From NCBI GenBank assembly GCA_029204045.2, contig CM055063.1, positions 40,395,562 to 40,459,561 on the forward strand: DNA of 64,000 bases, read 5' to 3'. Of this stretch, positions 9,847 to 20,746 are shown one piece after another; the stretch's first letter is position 1; each line of letters begins with the position of its first letter. The notes beneath the pieces were generated by a model, which saw only the letters and a list, made by a program, of their open reading frames with translations, did not search any database and was not told the origin of the DNA. The position numbers and the translations under genes were made by a program. The DNA is from Tillandsia leiboldiana. Taxonomy: Eukaryota > Streptophyta > Magnoliopsida > Poales > Bromeliaceae.

Positions 9847-10024
9847 GCGCGTGGACCCGCGTGGCCTTGTGGATTCAAGGTGCTACCGCTCTCGTGGATT
9901 CGGAGCGAGGTACGTTCGTCGATTCGAAGCGTGCTACTGGGTGAAGACCGTGGATTCGGTCGGACGTCGTGGACTCGACGTTGGACGCCGTGGATTCGGC
10001 GTTGGACGCAGATCGTGGATTCGA
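9847..10024 (+). other. Hairpin array with constant loop in transcribed LTR (Copia-D)
   Basis: Eight units, each a six-base loop TGGATT (or TGGACC, TGGACT, TCGATT) flanked by arms that pair. The stems differ from unit to unit: GCGCG/CGCGT (9847-9862), CCTTG/CAAGG (9865-9880), seven pairs with a bulged T (9887-9907), seven pairs with a bulged G (9912-9932), GACCG/CGGTC (9946-9961), ACGTCG/CGACGT (9964-9981), ACGCCG/CGGCGT (9985-10002), and a weak three-pair unit at 10013-10024. Pairing is kept although the stem sequence changes, as expected if folding of the LTR RNA matters. Confidence 0.7.
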
Positions 10025-10323
10025 GAAGCGTCGTGGAGCGAGCGGAGAAGATCAACTAGGAGCGTATGGAAAAGGTTGAGTCATCTGTGAGTACGGTATA
10101 TCACCTTGTACGTGTTTAATTCTAGTGGATTTCACCGTGTTATCGGTCCCGTGGTTTTTTACTCCGGTTTGGAGTTTTCCACGTAAAAATCTCTGCGTGG
10201 TATTTATTTTTTCCGCATTGGGTTTTACATCGCAAAGATTTTTGAGTGTTTATTGTTTACACCTATTCACCCCCCTCTAGGTGTTTTTTCCCCTATTTAG
10301 ATCCTATTATACATAACCCAACA

Positions 10324-13300
10324 TCCTCGACCCGCCACTGAAAGCCCAGTAGCACCCGTAGAAGACACTGCAAAACAAGGGGAAAGAAAAAGAGAAAAGA
10401 AGAATGGGGGTGAGAACTACTAGTAAACCAGTAGCCTCCCCTAGTGGGTAAAACCTCAAACTCTGACATGCCCACTAGGTCTACCAGAGGCAAAAGGGAA
10501 CAAAGGTGGTATGCTAAAAAGAATAAGACTCCTGATGAAAAGCTACCACTAGAATGCCTCTAAAATGCCGAGCTAATAGAATAGCTAAATGTATGCATCA
10601 GAAAATTAATGCCTGCCTGAATAACCCAATCTGACCGCCAGTGGGCACTGGCACTACCTGCTAATCTCATCTGTGGGAATACTGACCGACTACTGCCTGA
10701 TACGGTCATGTCCCCAAAGTAAGTAACAGATCGACCTCTGTCCGTCCGATCAAAAACTAAAGTAATAACAGACCGGCCTCGATCCGTCCGGTCGCACACT
10801 CCGGAGTGGCACTCGTGGGGAGCGACCCACACGAGGAAAAGTATCTCAGTAACACAAGTATCATAAATCAGCAGGACTGGATCATGACTCTGATCAAAGT
10901 GGGAAAACCCATCCACTAAAGAAAGACCTGATCTCAACCCGGTGCAAGATAGACAAACTGTGGGAACTCCATCCACAAGAGACCTGATACCCAATCGGAT
11001 GCATAAGAAATCTCCGGTCAACCGCCCAATGTCCGCGGTTGCCGCAATACCCTGTCTGTCCCAAAACCCAAGAACCTGACTACACTATCCCATCCACCTG
11101 CTCGCGCACGAGCCGCAAATACCCTGAGCCTCAAATGAAAGGAGAAAAGAATAACAAAAATGGTTTCTCCTATGTCAATTCCAGCATGATAGTGTAGCAG
11201 AAAAAGGTGGCCTCTCTAGGTGACCATACAAGCATGCAAATGTCCCAAGATGGTATATATAAAAAAAAGCAGATATCGATATGATCTTACCTTGCTAAAG
11301 CATGCTGATAAATGCATAAGGACAGTAAATAGGAGATAACCTGTGCTTGTCTATACCTCATGCCCAAGCCCACAATTTATTAATCAGCCTTCTAATCATA
11401 GAAGCTACTCCAATGCCTAGTGGGTAATCAAAAGTAGGGGTTCACAACAACACCCATGATCACAAACATGTCCCACATATGACATCTGGTCCACCGCCTA
11501 CTATCCGCGGTAGCCATAATACCCCAGAAGCTAAAATCCAGGCCCCGGCTACACTATGCCAATCCCCTGCTCAAACCCAAGCAACAAATAGTCACCTGAC
11601 TAAAGAATAGGGGGAGAAGAAGCAAATAGGTTTCTTCTAAATCAAATCCCAACATAAAGTGTAGCGATAAGAAATGACCCTACAAAATGTCCAAATAAGC
11701 CAGCCTATGTCCTCATGAGAGATAGGAGAAAAAGTGACAAATAGTGGTTCGACCAGTGTATCAATTAATAGCTTCATCTGGATATAATCATCATGCTAAA
11801 ATCATAGTCTGACCACACCTGTCTATAATCTGCTAATCACCCTCACATAAACCATCCACCCCTGCCTGTCCAGAAGATCCTCAAGTGGACCCCTCCCACA
11901 AGACGTTTCATAATATCCCAACATAAAAAAATACTTCCCCCATGCACAGTTAAATGCCAATATGATGTCAATGTAAGCATGTGTAAGTTCCGACCACTAA
12001 CAAGTTCCACTACAGTCTTTCCCACAGGATAGGCTCATAATTATTTTAGTTAAGCATGCATGTCCATTAGGTGACCATTCAGTATGTCCAATAGAGAGGG
12101 TCTCTCTAATATTCCTAGTGGGTACATCAGAAAAGAGGGATATAACAACCACCCACCTAGAAAAGCGCAATCCAAGTCTCAAAAGTGTCCTCGCCCAATA
12201 AAAGATCACCTGCCGCGATAACTGCAAAATTATACACAGGGGTGTCCAAAAATTACACACAAGTTCCAAATCCGCACATACAAACTCACACAAAAATCAG
12301 TCCCAAAGATGTCCAAATTCACCTGCTGAGAATGCCCAGAAAATTCCCATAAAAATATCACAGCGATCCTCGAGTCGATACCTTCGAAACGGTTGCTTGC
12401 ACGACCAAATCTGAGTGTGGTAAATCAAGATATTAATTCGACAAGGTAGTACACTCAACTCAATCTGTATCAAAAATACTGTAGCACTGAACACAGGGAA
12501 AACAGGGATTTTCACCTCGAAATAAATCTCTGAAAAATCCAAGAAAAATACAAGCGTGTTCCTCGCGATCTGTAGATGAAAAAGTTGTATAAGAACATTC
12601 CCGTCTGACGCTCGTGGGCGAAGATATGGCCTCCACAATCCGGTGTTGTCCCAAAATCTCTCACAGAAAATGGGTAACCTTTGTTACCTCGGGATCCGAG
12701 CCAGGGAGTCAAAATCGGAATGCACGATCAAAATGAAAGATGAAGACCTACCTTTCGTGAAGCCAACGGCGCAAAAATCACAGAAAAAGGAGCTCGGGGT
12801 AGGCCAGGGGAGTCATCACACTGCCGCTGCGACGAAGGAGGACACCGAAGAAGAAACGTCGCGCCGCGCCAGAAAAATCAAAATCTCAAAATCCGTGCTG
12901 TCGAAAAATCTGAAACTTGGTAGGTGCAAGCTTCTCCTCATGGAGAAGATTTCTCCTTCTCATCCCCATTCGAGCAGAGGGCTCGAAGGGGTCGAAATCC
13001 TCCTCCCAAGAGCCCTCGGTTGCAACATAAGGGAAAACCAGAAAAATCTTTTCAGAAAATTACCTTTGTGTCCCGCCGAACAGGAAACACCGAAACGGGC
13101 CGCTCACGTCGCGCCACGTGGCACCAGCACACGAAACACCAACCCCGGCCACTCTCCACGCGACACGTGGCCCCCCATCCCGCGCGCCCGCGCCTCCGGA
13201 ATCGCGCCCACGTGCGCGCTGCCGCGACCGTGCCGCACGCAAACCGAGGTAACCACTTCCTGCTCCGTGGACCGGGTCCACAACACCAACGAATCAAAAT

Positions 13301-13921
13301 CTGCCACGTGTCCTACAGTCGGTCCACCGTGCACCCAAATTATTCCGTGGACCGCCCCACCTGAACCCTCCACTCAGCGGCCGCCACGTGTCCCCCGCAC
13401 TGGTGCACGCGGGAGCGTGGACCGCGCACCTGCCTGCGCCGCGCGCGCCTGCCCGCCGCGCTGTGCCGCCTGCCCGAGGCCGCGCCGCCGCCTTCCGCCG
13501 CTGCCCACCGCCGCAGGCCGCCGCCAGCGATCGCCGGAGTTACTGTTCCGGCCGGTGAACAGTAAAATCACTGTAGCAAGCCCGAAAAATGCAAATAAAT
13601 AGCCCATCTTGACCGTTTTCGCGCGCTGATTCCAAATCCGGCGTCCTTTTTGCCAAATTCCAATCCTATAAATTGCCGGAGGCTCCCGAAAAGGTATTTT
13701 AAATCCGAATTTCGCGCTGAGCCTAAATTTGATATCCATTTTGCGCGGAAACACCTCTAAACATCCGACGGGGTCCCTCGATTACCCACGTGATCCATTT
13801 TTAAGCCCCGAGTCCATCACTTGTGTCCAAATTGGCGCACGAACACCGCCGACATGCCACGTAGGCTTCCAGAAGCTGCTGGTCACACTGTAGAAGCCCT
13901 ACAAAGATCCGGGTCACCACA
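10324..13921 (-). repeat. 3' LTR of Gypsy-A, end removed by Copia-D
   Basis: Reads on the minus strand from TGTGGTGACCC (13921) and matches the 5' LTR at 54954-58887 at high identity over about 3.6 kb. The last 360 bp or so are missing because Copia-D is inserted at 10323/10324. It contains a GC-rich stretch (13070-13560) that creates long antisense open frames with no recognisable product. Confidence 0.9.
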
Positions 13922-16791
13922 TCCTCCCCAACTAAAAGAAAGTTTCGTCCTCGAAACTAAAGCAACTCCCAAGGAGTCTCAGAAACCAGGGGTCAATACT
14001 CAATACCGCCGTCTCCAGCTCCCAAGTCACCTATCACTCCCCGTGATTACTCCTCAGCAACAACATCAGCAATAACCAGAACGGCATAGCCCGATTGCGC
14101 AATTCCCTCACCTCACGAGCCGGAATTCGCAACGGGCGTCCCTCGTACTCCAAACTCTCACAGGGTTTAAAAGAAGCGAGTCAATCATGGGCGAGGGGTC
14201 CAAAACATAACACTCCTGAGCTCAGACGCAGAAAAACCTCAAAACTCCAACAAAAGACTAGGGGAAAGGAACAAACAGCCCGAGTATCACGCTCTAAAAT
14301 CACTCCCAAGAGCCAACTCAACCAAAGCGACCCGAAACACATCCACACAAACACCTGCACCGAAAAGAGGCCCTAACAAGCAGGGGTTCACACTCGGTCG
14401 CCCTCAAAACTCAACCACCCAAGTGGATTGCTCAGCCGCGGCCTCTCATAAAAAGGGATCCTTTGGGATACAAACTCAAACCCTGTACACCAGAATGGCC
14501 CCACACAGCGCCAACAATAGAATCGTAAAACTCGACCCCATAAGCTCTTATGCTCCAGGTATCCGCCACCACAGTGGCTCTGTCGGGGTGGTACTGGATG
14601 CTCAACAAAATCCAATGGTAGCTCTACAGCCACTATGGGAGGTATCACAATAACTCGCAAATCCATCTCCCACCACTGACTAGGTTAAAATCAGCGCTGG
14701 TACCAATCTCATCATCCGCTCGTCAAGCTCTGCTGGCACCATCCGGTCCAAAAGCTCCTCACCCCAACAATAACCGTCGATCTCGGCCAGTCTTAAATAG
14801 CATCCTTTTTTGCCGGATTTCCACCGCCGCCCCTACGGCTAGAATATGTAATCCAGGAAGATGTGCTCTCAAAGTTAAACTCGTACCACAACGACTTGGC
14901 ATAGAGCTTCTTCCCCACAGACCTTATCACATCATCCACAATGCTTCACAAGCTCAAAATCACTCGGGGAGGGGTAAAACCAAAATATCCCAGGAGGATG
15001 CCGCTATCAAACCGATCAAGCCCAACTGAAACACAGAATTCTTCAATCTTAACGGCAACAGGGCATTAGTCATTCCATTGGCCTCACTGTACTCATAATG
15101 CCCCTACCGTGTCCTGAACACCATCTAGACAAAGTCCTCGGCTGCCTAATTCCAAGTAGGTACTCGCGTCATACAAAAACTGCCGGAATATAGCTCCATC
15201 AAAAGATTCTAAATAATACCTGAACCTGCCTGGGCTCCAATCCCAAGGGCTCTCACCGTCGTGTATCAACGACGTGGCACTAGGTCAAACAGACCCTCGA
15301 TCCATCAGATTCCCGCACCTATGCTATCAACTCTCGCAGCTCTATAGGCGATATCCAACGAGGTGCTACTGAAGTTGGCGCGGTTTCCAGAACCACGTCA
15401 ATCGCAATCTTAATCTCCCTATCTGGCGGCATAATCATCGGCTTAGGTGGACTCACACCCGGGATCTCACGAGCAATAGGGATATCCTTAAGTCCCGCTG
15501 CCGCCGTAGGCACCTCTCACACAGTCGCTGTAACCTGTGTGCTCAAACAGTCTCAATAAACAAGCCATCTATTGTCTGCCTCGCAGAAAATCAAAGTCCT
15601 TTCTCTCAGCAGTCAAACCTCCTGTGGCACTATGCCAACCGATCCCAAGCACTGGGTCAAAACACTGAACTGCCACAAATACCAATAGGTCAGACGGCAT
15701 AACTCACGGCCTCTGCTGCACTGGACATGATCCACAAACCTTCCCCACCTGCACAATACTAACAGTAACCTGTACCTCAAGTGCATGTGGTAACGACTCT
15801 ACCTCTAGTCCATGCAGGAAAGCAACATGCCCTAACTCCGGCTGCTGTGATGAAATCACACCTGCGACAACTCAATCCAATACCGTGACGCCCTCCAACC
15901 GGGCGGCACAGATTCATCCGCTCGATGCGAGTGGTTGTCGCTCAGCCTGCCGAAATATCTAGACCAATCACAAAGGGAGCACGACCTCTGTCCATGCTCA
16001 CACTGAGGTGACGAATGTGGTCTCTCGCAGACAGCCAATCCACGCTACCGCTGCGCCACTCTGATAAAAGGGCTGATGCTGTCATCGGGGTCCACCCAAC
16101 CTCTGACATCTCAGAAATCCCCCTGGATATCATCGTCATACGACCAAACACAATTAATTCATGCAATTCCTTATACAATTATCCTTACTAAGCTCACCCC
16201 TCAATCACATATATTGCACCCCAACACATGCCAGTTATCAATCACATAGGGTAACATCTCCCTTGGGTAAGCTTTACATAATCCATCCACAAGGATATCC
16301 ACCATCCTGGAAGGGAAAACGAAAATGTCTCTGTCGGCCGATCTGTCCTCCAACACCTAGCGCCAAGCGCCTCTATCCAAGACTCGCCTCTAGCGGTAGA
16401 CCCCTATCCAAAGGAACTGCAACACTACGCTCCATACACAATGCCTACTCCATCGAGGCATCAAAAATCCAAAACGGGGGAAATCAAATAACCTGAAAGG
16501 TATCCTGACGCAGTCCACTCACAGTCACACATATCCTATGCGCCATGTCCCCCAAATCATAGAGCGCGCAGTTCGACAACTGCGTAAACCCTTTAACACA
16601 AGGAGGCTGTCAAGTAGTCTCTCCATCACCACCAACCACGATCCTACCCCAAGAGGTTCCAAACTTAATCCTATGAATCGGGGTGGTTCACCTGCCAAAA
16701 CTGGCTCGACTGATCATTGGTGTCCCATAGCTCATCAGCTGTCAATTATCCATCATGCCTCGGCGCCTCGGCACTAAACATTGGCACAGAG
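13922..16791 (-). pseudogene. Gypsy-A degenerate pol remnant
   Basis: Non-coding remains of a Gypsy polyprotein on the minus strand. Next to the LTR is the stretch reading (minus strand) GTTTCGAGGACGAAAC shared with C, G and I. Near 14790-15100 it resembles the Gypsy-G reverse transcriptase region. At 15319-15513 a 64-codon frame (LKDIPIAREIPG, MPPDREI) matches the protease-RT linker of G (LEDIPIVREFPD, MPPEREI). Compared with G the RNase H, integrase and chromodomain are missing, and stops and frameshifts are dense. It cannot encode enzymes and depended on helpers for a long time or is simply old. Confidence 0.7.
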
Positions 16792-17207
16792 TGTAGGTTT
16801 TTTATAGGATCCACAAGGATCTAAATAGGTACTATCAAACAACTAGAGGGGGGGTGAATAGGTGTAATACTTATAAAACCAAATCTCAGTGCAAAATAAA
16901 AACCAATGCGGAAAATAAAAACAGCACACCGAGATATACGTGGAAATTCCAATCCAGGAGAAAAACCACGGGACCAACACGCAATAACAATCCACTAAGA
17001 ATAGAAGAATAACAAGGTGATTACCGACTCCACGGACTCAACCCCTCCTTCAGCTTCTTCGGACCTTGCGCTGACCGGTTGGATGTCCACGCAATAACAA
17101 TCCACTAAGAAAAGAAGAATAACAAGGTGATTACCGTCTCCACGGATTTAACCCCTCCTTCAATTTCTTCGGACCTCGCGCTCCACCGATTGCACGTCCA
17201 CTGCACA

Positions 17208-17311
17208 CGTTCGAATCCACGAACGCCACTCGAATCCACGAGCACACGTTTCGAATCCACGAAACGCCTTTAGCACACCGAATCCACGATGCCACGTCGA
17301 ATCCACGACGC
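17208..17311 (-). other. Hairpin array, Copia-B 3' LTR copy
   Basis: Minus-strand copy of the five hairpins at 60339-60443: constant TGGATT loop and stems CGTTCG, CTCG, CGTTTCG, CATCG and CGTCG, each with its complement. In this copy CATCG pairs fully with CGGTG using one G-U pair that works only in the sense RNA; the other LTR has a G-to-A change there that breaks one pair. Confidence 0.7.
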
Positions 17312-17631
17312 AAACTAAGTCGATAAGAATATTGACTTCGATGGTGATCCTTTGCTTAGATTCTCATTGAGGAACCGTAGAAGAAATCTCTAAGCAAAGA
17401 TTAGATCAATTCGACAAAAGATATGTTCTTGAAAGAACCGTCGAATTGACCTAAAAGGGGCTAAAAAGAAGAACGATAAAAACCTAGCCTCTAGGGTTGC
17501 TCTCAAGTGTTTTATAAATTAATCGGTAGAGAACCCACGTTCTTGAGAAACCCTAAGTGTCTATTTATAGTTTAGAAACCTTTGGAAAGAGATAAGAATC
17601 AAAAACTTACCTTATCTGGAAATTTTCAGGA

Positions 17632-17862
17632 CGGCGATCCGGATCGGATTTACTGCGATCCGGATCGTCGTAGCGAGTCAGACAATTCCAGAAAAACAAG
17701 GGTTCGGGATCCGGATTGAAAAGCCCGATCCGGATTGTTCATGTATTCCAGCAAATACCCATGTTCGGGATCCGGATCGAAATGGCCATGATCCGGATCG
17801 GATTTGCCAATGAACAATCACCCTTCGGGATCCGGATTGGACTGTCTGATCCGGATCCTGAA
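17632..17862 (-). promoter_or_regulatory. Paired palindromes in U3, Copia-B 3' LTR
   Basis: Eight ATCCGGAT-type sites in four pairs with the same 19-21 bp spacing as the plus-strand copy at 59795-60015, upstream of the TATA box on the minus strand. Confidence 0.7.
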
Positions 17863-18186
17863 CATGATCCATGTCCAGTTCTTGATTTTTATGCAATTAA
17901 AAATTCATCCAAGTGTTTCTACACTATAAGAAAGTATTCGGATCACCATAATTATTTAGTTAAACATACATGTTCCTCTTGAATACTTTCTTCTTGAGAT
18001 TGATGTAACTGATCCACAATTCTTCAACTTCAATCTTCAAGACTCAAGACACTGAGTGTCAACTTGAGCTCTTGTTGAATCTTCTCTAAGTCTTTGAATG
18101 CTGATTGACAATTTGATCCCTTTAAGACTCCGACTCAACTCACTGACTTGACTCACGAAATATGCCAACACCAAAATGCCGTAACA

Positions 18187-20020
18187 ATCTCCCCCTTTGG
18201 CAATTTCGTGACAAAACCCAAAAATACATAAAAGCGCTCAAGTCACTCATCTTAAACCAAAAAATCGAAACTCAATGTCATCACCAAAACATTGACTTTC
18301 TTTGCGTGAAAGATCCAATAAATACAAAATTACATTTGAACCAAACACTCCTAGAACATACTCTATGACTTAGGACTTGGAGTCTTAAAGTGATGTAATT
18401 CCTGCAAAACAAAACTCCAAACAAAATCAAACTTTAGTCGTTAGAAATTAGAATCCTACATTTGATTCGTCCTTTTGGTTCTTTTGTTTTTCGGCTCTTT
18501 TAGTCCTTTCTTTATCTCCCCCTATCAAGAGCATCTCTAACATGTTCTCCATGTTCTCCATGTTCTCCATGTTCTCCCCCTGTCTTGAGCATTTATGTTC
18601 TCCCCCTTTGTGATACGATTTATTATTTTCTGTTCTCCCTCTTTTTGTCACAAATTGTCAAACAGTGAACATACTAGACAAAAGAAAATCACTAACAACA
18701 TTAGTTCATAGAGAAAGAGAGATAAAAGCTCAGTTCTGGTATATAACAAAAAATGCAGATTGCGTACCTGTACCAGAAAGCAAAAATCAAATAATTTCTT
18801 GAAACAAATCCAGATTTTGGAATCTTTTCAAATACCGATTTGTATTCCATCAAGAAATCCATTTAAGTGCTTTAAACAATGAATTCACACAGACGCCATT
18901 CAATCCAATTAATTTCACGAAATTAAAAAGATTTACTCCAAAATCATGAAAAACAAAGATAAGGCATTATAAACAGTTTTTCATGATATCCATAAAAACC
19001 AGAAAAAGTATGTAAGCACTTTAGCGCATCAACTTTAAACAAAAGTCATCGTTTCATGCAACAAGAAATAGATTATACCAAATCTATCAAAAATACTCAA
19101 AAATGAAACGAAAATTTATGAAAATTAAAATCCTTAAAGTTGAACAACTTCAATTACATCTAACATGATCTTATGCGTAATGCCTTTATCAAATCATCAA
19201 TTTGGTAAAGAAAATGAAATACCAAGATCAATAGATGTCTAACATCCCAGATAAATTAGATAATGTATCTAGTCTATTTATTGAAGAGAGTGGCTCTTTG
19301 AGCATCTTTCATTAAAAATCCCACCTTATACCAACCTTGAAATTTTGACAGAGTCAAGTATTTCAACATGCATTTTATTTAATCAAACTTGAAAAACCTT
19401 GCTTGGTATACATGTGGTAGCTGCACACAGTACTCGGACGACCGAGGTGGTAGCTCTTTCCTCCATGTGGTGGTAGTTTTCACACTCCTCAATGGGATGT
19501 AACTCTTTCCACATCTTTTGAGCATAATACTTTTTCTTTGACTCCCCCTCAATTGGCTATCAATTATTTAAGATATAAAGTATTCAGCCAAATATTGATC
19601 TCGATTTCATACTCGACTAAACAGTCAAATAAGATAAAAACTATACCAAGAGATCATCGAGAGAGAAATTGACTTTGATCACTTAAAAGATGACTTAATT
19701 AACATAAATGATCATTGCAACATCGAAATATTATGATGTCAAAAGCATAATAGATTTCTAAATGCGTGAAAAGATGCAATTAAAGTCAATATGACCAATG
19801 CTCCAAGATTATGATTATGGAGTAAAGTTGATAATCCATATAAAATTAATTTGGAGTGAATGAACGTAAAACCCCTTTTATTCAATGTACTTGTTCGTTA
19901 AAAACCTTTTGTTCAAGAACAAAACATAAAACCAAGAGCATTGAAAAAACATGTAATGCAAAGATTAAGAAAAATATGAGGAGAAAACCAATCAAAGCAT
20001 TACATACAGTCATAAGCTAT
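18187..20020 (-). other. Copia-B non-coding region between gag stop and 3' LTR
   Basis: Starts with the polypurine tract AAAGGGGGAGATTG (complement of 18187-18200), contains further polypurine stretches near 18510-18620 with a repeated ATGTTCTCC word (18541-18577), and carries the conserved structured block (about 19425-19515). The remainder is AT-rich and aligns with the Copia-D and F spacers. The env-like ORF seen in D and F is not here. Short open frames in the stretch show no protein similarity. Confidence 0.7.
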
Positions 20021-20207
20021 TTAGAACTTAAGACAAGGAAAGATATCACCTTTCCGAATCCAAAATCGCTGGATTTTGGGTTGTCTTGATTCGTTGTGGC
20101 CAGGGGTTGTCCGCTTTGACTGTTGATTCACCTTAGGTCTTTGCCTCGTAGTGATCCACTTGTATGATTGATGTTGTGGCTCGGACCTTTGGTGGGTTGA
20201 GTGAACT
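20021..20207 (-). CDS. Copia-B gag, C-terminal end (after Gypsy-C insertion)
   Basis: Continues the gag frame that starts at 60892 and is cut at 62671. The five bases next to the LTR (20203-20207) are the target duplication, so new codons begin at 20202. About 60 codons follow in frame, ending FWIRKGDIFPCLKF and stop TAA (20021-20023). In Copia-D the matching VWVRKGEIFPCL runs on into the protease; here the ORF stops at that boundary. With the insertion set aside, the gag is 654 codons including the stop and has no internal stop, though split and inverted in this assembly. Confidence 0.75.
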
Positions 20208-20704
20208 TGTCACGCCCCGGGGTCGAAACTGCGACCCGGGCTCGCCAACAGATCCGCCATCTGTACGGAAACTGTCGTACAGACGAAGCGTCTACCCTGC
20301 AAAAGATCTATAGCTAAACATGTATCAGAGCTGAAAAAGAAACTAATAGCTATGTCATCAAACACTGAACATCTGATATAAGTAAAATCTCAATACAAAG
20401 TCTCTCAGCTATAAAAAGTAAATGAAATCCTCACTGGTCTCTCAGAATGTCCAGTACAAAAGTGGAAACATAAAAATATCGGGTACATCTACCTCTGACT
20501 CTCAATGCTGGTAAGGAACTAATCGGCCACGTCCTCACCTCGATCAGCTGTCTCCGCGCGAGCTAAGCCAGAACAGCAACCTCGGTACACCTGTCACCGC
20601 AGCGGGTGTGAGATCTACTGGAGAAGGTAGATCCCAGTGGGTACCGTCACCAATATCCACGGTATGCCCACTAAGTCTACAGGAGGCACAACAGATAGGC
20701 ATGC

Positions 20705-20746
<42 letters not shown>

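Larger units (their letters stand above)
1771..10323 (+). mobile_element. Copia-D, SIRE/Maximus-type retrotransposon, 5' truncated in window
   Basis: In order: end of gag, protease, integrase, reverse transcriptase, RNase H (one frame, two stop codons), a long non-coding spacer, an env-like ORF, a polypurine tract and the 3' LTR. Integrase before RT is the Copia order; the extra ORF between pol and the 3' LTR is typical of SIRE. Everything upstream of the gag zinc knuckle lies left of the E insertion and outside the window. The 3' LTR ends inside the LTR of Gypsy-A, so D is younger than A. It is the only Copia here with recognisable enzymes and so the plausible helper for B- and F-type elements. 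Confidence 0.85.
8989..10323 (+). repeat. 3' LTR of Copia-D
   Basis: 1335-bp LTR starting TGTTACGG and ending CCAACA. It is related over its length to the Copia-B LTRs (16792-18186 and 59466-60857). U3 carries the paired palindromes and a TATA box. The transcribed part carries the hairpin array, and the end contains the CACCCCCCTCTAG block shared with B. After 10323 the sequence switches to the Gypsy-A LTR, with TCCTC the expected right-hand target duplication. Confidence 0.9.
10324..16791 (-). mobile_element. Gypsy-A, 3' half (minus strand)
   Basis: 3' LTR plus a degenerate internal region, broken at 16791 by the insertion of Copia-B and at 10324 by Copia-D. The matching 5' half is at 54954-59465 on the opposite strand. 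CTCTG flanks B on both halves (16787-16791 as CAGAG; 59461-59465), so these are two sides of one insertion. Confidence 0.85.
16792..18186 (-). repeat. 3' LTR of Copia-B
   Basis: 1395 bp, from TGTTAC (complement of 18181-18186) to CCTACA (complement of 16792-16797). It is nearly identical to the 5' LTR at 59466-60857. TATA box complement at 17561-17569. It also carries the roughly 110-bp duplicated unit near 16995-17190. Confidence 0.93.
16792..20207 (-). mobile_element. Copia-B, 3' half (minus strand)
   Basis: 3' LTR, polypurine tract, non-coding region and the last codons of gag. The 5' half is at 59466-62671 on the plus strand. At 20207 the element is cut by Gypsy-C; GAACT (20203-20207) is the complement of AGTTC at 62667-62671, so the two halves flank the same C insertion. 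No pol is present between gag and the spacer, and the env-like ORF is also absent. Confidence 0.85.

Noticed and set aside
12643..13602. Long plus-strand ORF (319 codons), with a similar one at 55317-56243 on the minus strand
   Set aside because: Both lie antisense within the two LTRs of Gypsy-A. Similarity follows from LTR identity, and the sequence is compositionally driven (Pro/Arg/Ala-rich) with no recognisable domain.
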